Shown here piece by piece: positions 34,178 through 42,281 of a stretch of 64,000 bases of DNA. Both the position numbers and the translations under genes were made by a program. This DNA comes from G965233625 sp965233625 (GTDB taxonomy: Bacteria > Planctomycetota > Planctomycetia > Pirellulales > Pirellulaceae), in NCBI GenBank assembly GCA_965233625.1, contig OZ247499.1, forward strand, positions 4,526,001 through 4,590,000. The letters run 5' to 3'. The notes below the pieces were generated by a model. The model was not told the DNA's origin, searched no databases, and worked only from the letters and a program-made list of their open reading frames with translations. The first letter of the stretch is position 1. Every line of letters starts with the position of its first letter.

Positions 34178-35133
34178 CACTCTGCCTCTTCATCCACGGG
34201 CAGCATCTGTATCCGCTGCATACCAACCGCCGTACCTGCATCCAGCGCATCCACCACGCGGCCATGCAACGCCTCTAAATCCGCCAGCACCAGCATGCTG
34301 GTCGGAATTTTCCCTGTCGTTCCGCCCGACCGTGCTTTCCGCAGTTTAATGAGCAGATCCTGCTTGCTGGGCGCCTCTTCTTCTGAGTCCGGCGTAATCA
34401 CGGTGTACGTATTGAAGGCGTCGATTCGGACCACGATATAGTCGTTGTCCTGTTCAAAATCTTCCAGCGTCCGCGCCTGCGTGCTGGGTTCGTCCTGCTG
34501 TTCCGGTACGGGCGTCGGCAAGCTGCGCTGCATGCTGAAGGCGGCGGTGACCATGAAGAAGATCAGCAGCAGAAAGGTCACATCGACCATGGGTGTCATA
34601 TCCATGTCACCCTCTTCACGCTCCCGCTTGCCGCCGAAGGTTACCAGGTCTTCCTCTTCGCCGCCTGGTTCATCATCGTCATCTTCGCCCAGGTCGAAGA
34701 CAAAGTCGTCGTCGTCATTCCCGCTGCCGGAGGCGGGCGCCTCGGTCAGGGTGAACGGGTTTCCGGCAAACGGATTAGGCTGCTCTGCCTGCGGGCTGAC
34801 ATAACGCACCGGTGCGGGGGGCATGGCGACAGGTGCAGCGAACGGGTTTTCTTCAGCATCGTTCATGGCATTCAGATCCACGGGTTCAAATCCGCTGATA
34901 GAGCTTGTTTCGTTCAACTGCTGCGACCGTTCCGTCGCCCCGGCAGCGCCGGACAACGCCATGGCTTTGGCAGAGTCTACGTCCCAGGCGTCGGTCTGCA
35001 CTGTGGACGTCTCACCGATATCTTCAATATCTACAATCTCATGGCAGAACGGGCACCGCGCCCGGCGTCCTTCCAGCCCGCTGGCTGCCTGACAGCCTTG
35101 CAAACAAAGTGGACAAAAGAAATCTATCGCCAC
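34177..35133 (-). CDS. ExbD/TolR-like protein with N-terminal zinc ribbon
   Basis: The protein has 318 residues from a GTG. It starts with a cytoplasmic double-CxxC ribbon (FFCPLCLQGCQ and ARCPFCHE), then about 130 residues of acidic disordered linker (NDDDDFVFDLGEDDDDEPGGEEED). DMTPMVDVTFLLLIFFMVTAAF (about 182-203) is the ExbD membrane helix with the conserved proton-carrying Asp. The C-terminal about 90 residues form the periplasmic ExbD/TolR domain. A ribbon on an ExbD is not standard. Overlaps the PQQ gene by four bases and follows a second ExbD by 45. Confidence 0.9.
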   Translation of the reverse strand: MAIDFFCPLCLQGCQAASGLEGRRARCPFCHEIVDIEDIGETSTVQTDAWDVDSAKAMALSGAAGATERSQQLNETSSISGFEPVDLNAMNDAEENPFAAPVAMPPAPVRYVSPQAEQPNPFAGNPFTLTEAPASGSGNDDDDFVFDLGEDDDDEPGGEEEDLVTFGGKREREEGDMDMTPMVDVTFLLLIFFMVTAAFSMQRSLPTPVPEQQDEPSTQARTLEDFEQDNDYIVVRIDAFNTYTVITPDSEEEAPSKQDLLIKLRKARSGGTTGKIPTSMLVLADLEALHGRVVDALDAGTAVGMQRIQMLPVDEEAE

Positions 35134-35178
35134 AAGCCTATTCCTGCTTTCTAACTTCTATTCGTTCTGCGTTCGCCG

Positions 35179-35667
35179 TTAGCTCTTCAATACAGCCACA
35201 TGCATGATGGAAAGCTCTACATCCACGCCCGACAGCGCCTGTAAGACCTTCTGAATCTCGCCGTGTTTGAGCTTCGCATCCGCCTTGAGCAGCACGGTGG
35301 TTTTACCTTCTTTGGTTTTAAACTCGTCTTCGACGTACCGCCGGATCGCTGCTTCGCGTTCGAGGGGCGATTTCTTGGTGACCAGGTTTTCTTCGTTAAT
35401 TACGTCGCCCAGGTACAAGGCGGCGTCGCTTTCGCCGACACGGACCAGAGTAATGGTGACCGCCTCTGCTTCCAGCACCGCTTCTGCATACTCGGTCTGC
35501 GGCAGGGACACGCCGCCCTTATCATCAATCTTGGCCGCGACGATGAAGAAGATGAGCAGCAGGAACGTGATATCAATCATGGGCGTAATATCCATTTCCG
35601 CTTCTTCCAGCGGACGGCGGCCCATCATGTTCCGCATTTCGTTGCCGTCATCTAAAGGGCTGGGCAT
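35179..35667 (-). CDS. ExbD/TolR family biopolymer transport protein
   Basis: The protein has 162 residues. A short cytoplasmic tail leads to EMDITPMIDITFLLLIFFIVAAKI, the ExbD helix with its essential Asp in MIDITF. The periplasmic domain follows (TTVLLKADAKLKHGEIQKVLQAL). With the ExbB-like protein it should form a proton-driven inner-membrane motor. Two different ExbD proteins in one locus may form a hetero-dimer in the ExbB ring pore. Confidence 0.95.
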   Translation of the reverse strand: MPSPLDDGNEMRNMMGRRPLEEAEMDITPMIDITFLLLIFFIVAAKIDDKGGVSLPQTEYAEAVLEAEAVTITLVRVGESDAALYLGDVINEENLVTKKSPLEREAAIRRYVEDEFKTKEGKTTVLLKADAKLKHGEIQKVLQALSGVDVELSIMHVAVLKS

Positions 35668-35706
35668 GCTGGTGTTCCTGGCTGGGGTGTGAGGTTACTG
35701 CGGCAT

Positions 35707-35846
35707 ACTAACCCGAAGCGCAAGCGAGGGGCGTTTGATTGAGAAGCAAAAAACAAGGGTTTTTGGCCAGTTGTCGCTGAATAGGTGGACTTCAACGGGC
35801 GATCCGATGCAAACTCCGGCTTCCCTCGCTTGCGCTTCGGGTTAGT
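35707..35846 (+). repeat. Nested inverted-repeat element, copy 5
   Basis: The inner arms at 35707-35733 (ACTAACCCGAAGCGCAAGCG...) and 35821-35846 flank a forward core with CGTTTGATT and ACAAGGGTTTTTGGCC. It lies between the exbB-like and exbD genes of one apparent operon, so the hairpin would be transcribed. No outer arms seen. Confidence 0.9.
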
Positions 35847-35888
35847 GTTTCGTCTTCACCCTTCATCTGGCGTCGACGATCTTTTTGC

Positions 35889-36557
35889 CTAGCGGCTGCG
35901 GGCTGTCTGTTTCTTACGGGCCTGGAAGGTGGCAAGCGACTCTTTGAAGCTTTCAAAGAAGTGTCCCAGGCCGACGGCGACCAGGTCTTCCATTTTGCGG
36001 ATTCGCACGTTGATGCTGGCCAGACACATCACCAGGGGAATGGCGATGGCGAGGCCGCAGGCGGTGGTAATCAGTGCGGTTTGAATATCGCCCGCCAGGT
36101 CCGAGGCTTTTGGCGCCTCGCCGCCGCCGGCCAGCTTGGCGAACGCGCCCATCATACCTAGCACCGTACCAAGCAGCCCGACCATCGGCGCCGTCTTAAT
36201 CACGGTGTTCACCCAGCTAATGCGGTACTCCAGGTCGGCCAGCACATCGCGCTGAAAGCGGTCAACCACCATCTGCTGTAGCTTCTTGAAGGGCGTCTTA
36301 CGGTTGACCACAGCGTAAAGCACCAGTTGCGGCATCGCCCGCTGATCGCCATCGCACATCTCGCAGACTGCGTCAAAGTTGTGCTGCTTCAGTTCGTAAT
36401 CAACCGCTTCCAGAAACTCCTCCTGCTGCGGTTCGTTACGGAAGCGTTTCCCGGCGACCCGGAACCAGACCATGATGACGCAGAAGGCGCCCCATAACGC
36501 GATCAGCGCAATCGCGCAGTAGATCACGATCGAAACGACAAAAAAGATAAAGTCCAT
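35889..36557 (-). CDS. MotA/TolQ/ExbB family proton channel protein
   Basis: The protein has 222 residues from the ATG at 36557; the longer frame upstream translates a repeat and is dropped. Helix 1 is FIFFVVSIVIYCAIALIALWGAFCVIMVWF. TVIKTAPMVGLLGTVLGMMGAFAKL and DIQTALITTACGLAIAIPLVMCLA are the two highly conserved helices of the MotA/TolQ/ExbB superfamily. It forms the ring that houses the ExbD helices and couples proton flow to periplasmic work. Confidence 0.95.
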   Translation of the reverse strand: MDFIFFVVSIVIYCAIALIALWGAFCVIMVWFRVAGKRFRNEPQQEEFLEAVDYELKQHNFDAVCEMCDGDQRAMPQLVLYAVVNRKTPFKKLQQMVVDRFQRDVLADLEYRISWVNTVIKTAPMVGLLGTVLGMMGAFAKLAGGGEAPKASDLAGDIQTALITTACGLAIAIPLVMCLASINVRIRKMEDLVAVGLGHFFESFKESLATFQARKKQTARSR

Positions 36558-36582
36558 GCGGGTTGTTACTCGTGGTTGCAGT

Positions 36583-36666
36583 CGTAGGTCAGGCGCCTGC
36601 CTGACATGGGTTAGGGTCCGATTCCGGTTCACCGTCAGTCATGCGGCAGGCGGAGCCTGCCCTACG
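36583..36666 (+). repeat. Pair of GGCAGGC/GTCAGGC palindromes
   Basis: CGTAGGTCAGGCGCCTGCC (36583-36601) and GGCAGGCGGAGCCTGCCCTA (36645-36664) lie 43 bases apart between the TonB-like and exbB-like genes. They belong to the same family as 6511, 11343, 12850 and 42989. Confidence 0.75.
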
Positions 36667-36720
36667 GATGATAGGTGATTCGGCATGACAATTAGCGGCA
36701 GTCAAACGATGGCATGTTAG

Positions 36721-37605
36721 TTAACGGTAAAGTTGCTCGACAACTTCGAACTGATATCCGCCGCCAACGGGCTTCACACCAAAGACGGTGCGGCTGATCT
36801 GAGTGACCTTCCGGCCGCCCGCGGCGTCCAGTTCGATTTTGGCGAGCAGGTTTTCTGTTTCTGGGGGAAAGAACTGCAGGGGTTCGCGGTTGGTGGTGGA
36901 AAAACCAGCACGGCTGAGCAGTTTCAAATCAAGCTGCCGCATCGAACCGCTCGTGTAGTTAAACCGCAACCGCTTCTCGTTTTTGGCGTTGGGCATGGTC
37001 CACTTCTGCGGACGCGGGCGGGAAAACGATTTGGCGTAATCCACTTCGGGCTTGCCGCCGCCGATCAGACCCAGCTCAATCTTGAAATAGTCTAGTTGCG
37101 CGGAATATTCTTTTTCGGACTTTGTCGAGAACTTAATCCGCCAGCGGTCCCAGCGCGGCACAATATCCGCAGTGCCATTGCCGCCCGGACCCGCCGAGCG
37201 GCTATCACCCAGCCCAGAGCCGGTTCCCATCGCCGACGCGTTGCCCTCGAAAGCTTCCATCGTGGCAGCAACGGACGAAACGGCCGACGTCACCGCTTCC
37301 AGCGTTTCCGCCAGTTGCGGCTCGGCCACGTCCGCCAGTTCTTCCACACCCGGCTCTTCCAGATCGTTGGCCACACCCGCGGCCGCTTCGCCACGCCCCG
37401 CCAGCTCTTCAATAAATTCCACCGGCGCCACGCGCGTGGTGAAGGTCAGCACACTGGTCAGCCAGATAAGAAACAGCAGACCCACAAAGAAGCCCACCAT
37501 GATCAGGACGGCCAGCAAGAGGCTGCGCACCTGATCGTAAGAAGAAGCACGCGTATCGCTGCCCCAGCTTCTCTCTTTGCCTGGCTGTTGCGAAGCAGAA
37601 CTCAT
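36721..37605 (-). CDS. Single-pass inner-membrane protein, TonB/TolA-like in layout
   Basis: The protein has 294 residues. The cytoplasmic start is short, the helix VRSLLLAVLIMVGFFVGLLFLIWL spans about residues 26-49, and an Ala/Glu-rich linker (EELADVAEPQLAETLEAV) and Gly/Ser stretch precede a C-terminal domain of about 140 residues (DRWRIKFSTKSEKEYSAQLDYFKIELGLIGGG). This anchor-linker-domain layout next to ExbB/ExbD genes suggests the energy transducer. The C-terminal domain is not a recognisable TonB box or TonB_C fold, so the role is inferred from context. Confidence 0.75.
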   Translation of the reverse strand: MSSASQQPGKERSWGSDTRASSYDQVRSLLLAVLIMVGFFVGLLFLIWLTSVLTFTTRVAPVEFIEELAGRGEAAAGVANDLEEPGVEELADVAEPQLAETLEAVTSAVSSVAATMEAFEGNASAMGTGSGLGDSRSAGPGGNGTADIVPRWDRWRIKFSTKSEKEYSAQLDYFKIELGLIGGGKPEVDYAKSFSRPRPQKWTMPNAKNEKRLRFNYTSGSMRQLDLKLLSRAGFSTTNREPLQFFPPETENLLAKIELDAAGGRKVTQISRTVFGVKPVGGGYQFEVVEQLYR

Positions 37606-37675
37606 GCAAGGTTTCCTGGGTTAAGCAGTATTCAGTGTCATGCGGGCGGCTTTCCTGTCCCCTCGCCCCTCCGGG

Positions 37676-37842
37676 GCATTGGTATCTACACAAGTTTTTC
37701 GTTTGCGCACATTAACCCTAAGCGCGAGCGAGGGGCGTTTGATTGAGTGCTTAAAACAAGGGGTTTTGGCGAATTAGCTTCAAGTCGATGGTTGTCCTGA
37801 CGGGCCATTTCCGGTCAGTGCGGGACGCCCCTCGCTCGCACT
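37676..37842 (+). repeat. Nested inverted-repeat element, copy 6, right arm truncated
   Basis: The type-B outer arm CATTGGTATCTACACAAG (37677-37694), preceded by the CCCCTCGCCCCTCCGGGG motif, leads to an inner arm at 37711-37737. The core is nearly identical to copy 4. The right inner arm breaks off after CCCCTCGCTCGCA (37840) and runs directly into the left outer arm of copy 7. Confidence 0.85.
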
Positions 37843-38059
37843 TTTTAAAGTTGCACACTAACCCGAAGCGCAAGCGAGGGGCGTTTGATTTGGAGGCGAA
37901 AACAAGGGTTTTTGGCCGCATTACGCTGAAAGGGTGGACTTCAACCGGCGGTGCGCTTCAGCTTCCGGCGTCCCTCGCTCGCGCTTCGGGTTAGTGTTTG
38001 CTACTTGTATTTAAGGCTGAATTGTGATTTTCATCCTCAAAGTGTGCGACTTCAAAACT
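37843..38059 (+). repeat. Nested inverted-repeat element, copy 7, type-A outer arms
   Basis: Inner arms 37857-37883 and 37969-37997; outer arms AAAGTTGCACAC (37847-37858) and GTGTGCGACTTCAAAACT (38042-38059). Core and right flank (CTACTTGTATTTAAGGCTGA) are very similar to copy 1. The 37788-37994 frame across copies 6/7 (TNPKRKRGAFDLEAKTR...LPASLARASG) is the typical repeat-born ORF and is not called as a gene. Confidence 0.9.
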
Positions 38060-38110
38060 TGCGATTTAGCTACTTCACCTTCTCCAAAGGAGCGAGGGAG
38101 TTAACTACCG

Positions 38111-39742
38111 CTACCGCAGGTCTGCGTCGGGCCGCACCGAGAGAAACCACAGGCGCCATTTCTCGATCAGCGGTCCCATCTCTTTCTCGTTCATGCCGGC
38201 TTTAATGCCGAATCCGTCAAACTTGCGGCTTACGAACCGCAATCCGTCCCGTGCTTCTTTTACCACGTTCCAGTCCGGGTCCGACAGGGCGTAGATTAGC
38301 ACAGGTACATTGTCGATATCGCGGGCCTTGGCTAACGCACGGACGGCGACCACGCGGACTTCATACTTCTCATGTTCGGCCAGCCGCCGCAGCCGCGAAG
38401 CATGCCGCTCGTACGCTTCTTTGTCGCCCTTCACTTCGGTGGCGTCGGGCAGTGAGGCAATCATCGCCAGTTCATCGCCGGAGGGATCGTCGAGGATTTT
38501 CATCAACTCACCGAAAGACTTGGCCACAGGAACGGCTTCCACACGGCCATTCCGCAGCACCACACGGCTGGTATCGCCGGGCAGACCACGGCCGCCACGC
38601 AATTCACCTTCGCTGAACGAAACCTCTCCCACAGACTTCCGCGTGCTGCGCGTCAGAAACATCACGGCGAAACACGTGCCCGGCAACGCCCCGGCAGAGT
38701 CCAGCTTCCACGAACCATCCCCCTGCTGCTCTTTGGCCAGGGCTTCCACGCCCATGTTGTACCACTGAGGCTCTTTCTCATCTCTGCCTTCCGCCTTCGC
38801 ACGGAAAGCGGCGAAACGCTCGTAGCCATACATGAAGTAAAGCTTGTGCGATTCGTTGGGCAGAATCTTGAACTTATTGTGGATATAGCGGATGCCGTCG
38901 CGCTGCGCGGCTTGCAGAATATTGGCCGGGAAATTCGCCCGCGGGCCATCCGGATCTTCCTTCCGGGGCGGCACTTTCAACGGTGGCGGGATAAGCACGC
39001 CTTTCTGCTTCTGTTCGACGCGTGCAGAGGGAAGTCGCAGCAGATCCGCCAGGATGTAGCTGCTGCCGGTGCCACCCACGGCCAAAGACTGCGTGATGTT
39101 GCCGCCGCCTTTGCGGCCCTTCATCAGTTCGCCAGGTGCGATCTGAATCTTATAGCCCCAGCTGCCATCCGGATTCTGTGCAGTTAAGAACCACTGAAGC
39201 ATCCGCACCACGCGGTCCACCGGCACGCTAAATCCATAGTGATCCAGCGTCCAGAACGCCAGCGCTGCGTACTGCGTCTGCGAGGTGTCACCCTGATTAT
39301 CCTGGTAGTAAGAAACCGCTCCCGCAGGTTGCTGCCGCTCTAACAACAGCTTTTTGAATTGCTCGATATCCTGCCGGTAACGCTCCCGGTCCAGTTCCAG
39401 GAGAAACAGCAGCAAGACGCTCATGTTGTAAGACTGGTAGTGCGCTTGCGCGTTCTGCTTCTTTCCCCGCGCGATGCTCAACGCCTGCTTCGCGCAGCGC
39501 TCCACCGCCGGGTCATCCTTCGGCACGCCGGCTTTGACCAATGCCAGCCCCTGCAACGCCACTTCTCCCAGCTGATGGCTGGCCGAAGAAGCGGAGGCTT
39601 TTTTCAGATAATTGACCGCCTTGTTCACCATCGCCTGTACCTGAGGCGATTCAGGTGTGTAGGCGCTGGCGGTCCGCGTCCAGAAACAACCGGCCACAAC
39701 CGCCAGTACGATGCACACACAACCTGAGAAGGTATTTTTCAT
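38111..39742 (-). CDS. Secreted prenyltransferase/squalene-oxidase-repeat protein with HEAT-like C-terminus
   Basis: The protein has 543 residues from the ATG at 39742, with signal peptide (CVCIVLAVVAGCFWTRTASA). Repeats typical of the alpha/alpha toroid are present: QTQYAALAFWTLDHYG, QNPDGSWGYK, EQQGDGSWKL. The last 110 residues look like HEAT repeats (YEVRVVAVRALAKARDIDNVPVLIYALSDPDWNVVKEAR). No cyclase Asp motif is evident, so it is probably a binding scaffold rather than an enzyme. First gene of the minus-strand Exb-type locus. Confidence 0.85.
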   Translation of the reverse strand: MKNTFSGCVCIVLAVVAGCFWTRTASAYTPESPQVQAMVNKAVNYLKKASASSASHQLGEVALQGLALVKAGVPKDDPAVERCAKQALSIARGKKQNAQAHYQSYNMSVLLLFLLELDRERYRQDIEQFKKLLLERQQPAGAVSYYQDNQGDTSQTQYAALAFWTLDHYGFSVPVDRVVRMLQWFLTAQNPDGSWGYKIQIAPGELMKGRKGGGNITQSLAVGGTGSSYILADLLRLPSARVEQKQKGVLIPPPLKVPPRKEDPDGPRANFPANILQAAQRDGIRYIHNKFKILPNESHKLYFMYGYERFAAFRAKAEGRDEKEPQWYNMGVEALAKEQQGDGSWKLDSAGALPGTCFAVMFLTRSTRKSVGEVSFSEGELRGGRGLPGDTSRVVLRNGRVEAVPVAKSFGELMKILDDPSGDELAMIASLPDATEVKGDKEAYERHASRLRRLAEHEKYEVRVVAVRALAKARDIDNVPVLIYALSDPDWNVVKEARDGLRFVSRKFDGFGIKAGMNEKEMGPLIEKWRLWFLSVRPDADLR

Positions 39743-40011
39743 TGTCTGATAAATGCCTGGTGGTCTGTTGCGAGTTAAGATAAGGCATCGCAAGGGCGAT
39801 GAGCAGCAGGTTTCCACACTCCCCCGGAGTGGGGCGCCGGGCAGAGGCAGGAGCAGCGGAAAGCCTACAAATCAAGGCGTTTTCGCAACGCCTTCCCGTT
39901 TTTTCGATGGTAGTGTTCAACTGCCTGAAAGTCAACAAACGCGCACATGCGGGGCAGATACGATGCTGGGGCGTTATCTAATCGCCACCATCTGGTCCCC
40001 TCGCCCCTTTG

Positions 40012-40260
40012 CCATTGGTATCTACACAAATTAAAAACGGGGTAAGGTGAAGTAGCTATAAAGCTTCATTCGAAGGACGGAACACCAACCCGAAGCGCGA
40101 GCGAGGGACGCCCCGCGTTGGTGCGAATGGCCCGTTTAAGTTGCTTTCGACTTCGTGCCATTTGGCCAAAACACCTTGTTTTCTGCACTAAATCAATCGT
40201 CCCTCGCTTGCGCTTCGGGTTAGTGTGAGTTACGAAAATATTTGTGTAGATACCAATGCC
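40012..40260 (-). repeat. Nested inverted-repeat element, copy 8, complete type-B outer arms
   Basis: The outer arms CATTGGTATCTACACAAA (40013-40030) and TTTGTGTAGATACCAATG (40241-40258) are perfect complements. Inner arms lie at 40082-40110 and 40198-40226. The core is in reverse orientation. The left side is preceded by GGTCCCCTCGCCCCTTT (39994-40010). This copy fills half of the gap between the prenyltransferase-repeat gene and the GspF-like gene; nothing else is seen in 39743-40011. Confidence 0.92.
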
Positions 40261-40285
40261 CCTTTTGCGGAGTGGACGGCGTCTA

Positions 40286-41302
40286 TCAGATAGGCTCCAT
40301 CGCGTCGTAAATCGGCCCCAGGTACAGCGTGATAAACAGGCGGATGATGATGAAGGTCAGCAGCACGCCGACGGCGCCCCACACAAAAAAGCCGATCAGC
40401 GTTGTCAGCAGTCCGCCGGCGGTCTGCGCACGGGCGCGGTAATCCGTAGCCAGGCGGTCCATGTTCTCCGCCAGATTGCCGGTCATCTCGCCGCTTTCGA
40501 CGCTATCGAGAAAGTCGATGGGGAAAGCGCCCGTTGCGCGGAGGGCTTCGTTAATCTCAACGCGCTGCAGTAACTGCTCGTCAATCGTTTCTGCGTGCTG
40601 AGTGAAGTAGGGACTGCCAGTATTCCGCAGCGCGAGCTGCACCGATTCGCGGGCGTCCATCCCGGCGCCGTTAGCCAGCGACAACGCCCACGCCATCCGC
40701 GCCAGCGCCATCGTCCGCAACTGCCCACCCAGCACAGGTATGCGATACGCCAGTTCCAGTGGCCACGGACCCAAGCGGCCCGTCATCGTCATCCAGATAG
40801 GCGTGATAATGGCCGCTGCCAGCAGAAGAATCCCCAAAAAGTATATGGCCGCGCTGGCATTAGCCCCTAGACCCAGACCAAGCAGGTCGGCGCCGCCCAG
40901 CATATTCAGCACCCAGATCAGGAAGCCCACAATCAATACTGCGGCCACCAGTTGAATCATCGGCCAGGCGATCATCTGCAGCAGCGTTCGTCGGAGCTTG
41001 ACCAGGTGATCGTAGTGATCGGCCAGCTTCAACAAAGACTCATCCAGCTTGCCCGTCTGTTCGCCCAGCGACACCATCTCGCGCATGGTGGCGGGAAAGT
41101 AGTCGCCCTGCGACGCCAGCGCGTCGGCCCAGGTATCGCCCGCAGCAATGCGGTCGCACACACCACGCAGCGCCGCACCGTGGGCGCCGTTAAGCCGCCG
41201 CGCTTCCCGCGACCACGACTCCCGGGCGCCAACGCCGGCCTCCATCGCCACGCCCATCCGCTGACAGAACGAACTAAGTGCTTTAACTGAAATCCGCGCC
41301 AT
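40286..41302 (-). CDS. Type II secretion/type IV pilus inner-membrane protein (GspF/PilC-like)
   Basis: The protein has 338 residues. Two T2SF domains are seen: LSSFCQRMGVAMEAGVGARESWSRE...EMVSLGEQTGKLDESLLKLADHYD and ALARMAWALSLANGAGMDARESVQLAL...DSVESGEMTGNLAENMDRLA. Each is followed by helices (MIAWPMIQLVAAVLIVGFLIWVL; LTTLIGFFVWGAVGVLLTFIIIRLFITLYL). It would form the platform for pilus/pseudopilus assembly. No GspE, GspD or pilin gene is adjacent. Confidence 0.93.
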   Translation of the reverse strand: MARISVKALSSFCQRMGVAMEAGVGARESWSREARRLNGAHGAALRGVCDRIAAGDTWADALASQGDYFPATMREMVSLGEQTGKLDESLLKLADHYDHLVKLRRTLLQMIAWPMIQLVAAVLIVGFLIWVLNMLGGADLLGLGLGANASAAIYFLGILLLAAAIITPIWMTMTGRLGPWPLELAYRIPVLGGQLRTMALARMAWALSLANGAGMDARESVQLALRNTGSPYFTQHAETIDEQLLQRVEINEALRATGAFPIDFLDSVESGEMTGNLAENMDRLATDYRARAQTAGGLLTTLIGFFVWGAVGVLLTFIIIRLFITLYLGPIYDAMEPI

Positions 41303-41529
41303 AGAAGTATGTCTAACGTGAAATTGCGAACCAGGAAGTTAAGACCCTCAGCCGGTATTCTAAAGCGGATCACCATCGCTGGCACGCGTTCGGCAGGTAT
41401 TCGCCACAATGCATCGCGCCTTCGTCATCGCCAGGCATTTGACTGTTCCCGCACCGGCGGCCCATGTATGGTTGTGGTAATGAGGGCTCGCCTAACCTTC
41501 CCGCTTCGCTACTTCTGAGATTTTCATCC

Positions 41530-42189
41530 ATGCAGAAAATCACGGCGGCTATTTTACTGATCTTCTGTGTTGGTCACGCCAGCATCTCCGCAGCCGCAGA
41601 TAAACCGCCTGCCTTTGCGCCGCGCGTGTTGAAGCCGTGGCAGCAGACCGGCGCCACGCAGATGTGGCTTCGGCCCGCCAAGGGCGAAGGGTACGCGCTG
41701 GTTCCCCGTCGCGAGCAACCCCGCCCGGGTGACCTGCCCTGCATGTATTTCCCGTGCGTCACCACCGGAAACATCGCCAGCCTACCGGCGCCGGCACTAC
41801 CCTTTGGCATCCAGTCCGTGATACCGGAATTGCAGAACCAATATCTGACGGGCATCGCCAAGCTGAAACAACTGACCTATCTACACGTCGAAGGCGCAGG
41901 AGTCAGCCGCCAGCAGCTGAAAGAAATCGGCCGGTCGAAGTCGCTTTCACATCTTTATCTGCATCACCTTGACCTTGGCGACTTAAATGCAGACGTTGCG
42001 GTAAAAATCGTCTGCCAAGCGGCGTTACAGTGGTTAAGCCTGCAAGGAAACGCCGTGACCGATGCATCGCTGGCTACGTTCAGCAAGCTGCCCAGACTCA
42101 AACATCTGGACCTGCGACAGACAAAAGTCACGCCCGCCGGCATCGCCCGGCTGAAACAAAGGCGACCCGGCCTGCAGATTCAACATTGA
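41530..42189 (+). CDS. Secreted leucine-rich repeat protein
   Basis: The protein has 219 residues from the ATG at 41530. Signal peptide (ITAAILLIFCVGHASISAAA) followed by an N-terminal region without repeats and about four LRRs (AALQWLSLQGNAVTDASLATFSKLPRLKHLDLRQTKVTPAGIARLKQ). It resembles the C-terminal part of the larger LRR protein at 16889 but lacks the membrane anchor. Binding partner unknown. Confidence 0.8.
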   Translation: MQKITAAILLIFCVGHASISAAADKPPAFAPRVLKPWQQTGATQMWLRPAKGEGYALVPRREQPRPGDLPCMYFPCVTTGNIASLPAPALPFGIQSVIPELQNQYLTGIAKLKQLTYLHVEGAGVSRQQLKEIGRSKSLSHLYLHHLDLGDLNADVAVKIVCQAALQWLSLQGNAVTDASLATFSKLPRLKHLDLRQTKVTPAGIARLKQRRPGLQIQH

Positions 42190-42281
42190 TTCTGACAAGA
42201 CTTTACCGCCGCGAATGCGTAGAATGGCGGTTAACAAGCCAAGGAAGCGTCCGTCGCCACCATTGTTAAAGGAGGCACCTT

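Noticed and set aside
37788..37994. 68-codon frame with TNPKRKRGAFDLEAKTR
   Set aside because: Lies wholly within IR elements 6 and 7; similar frames arise in other copies from the repeat itself.
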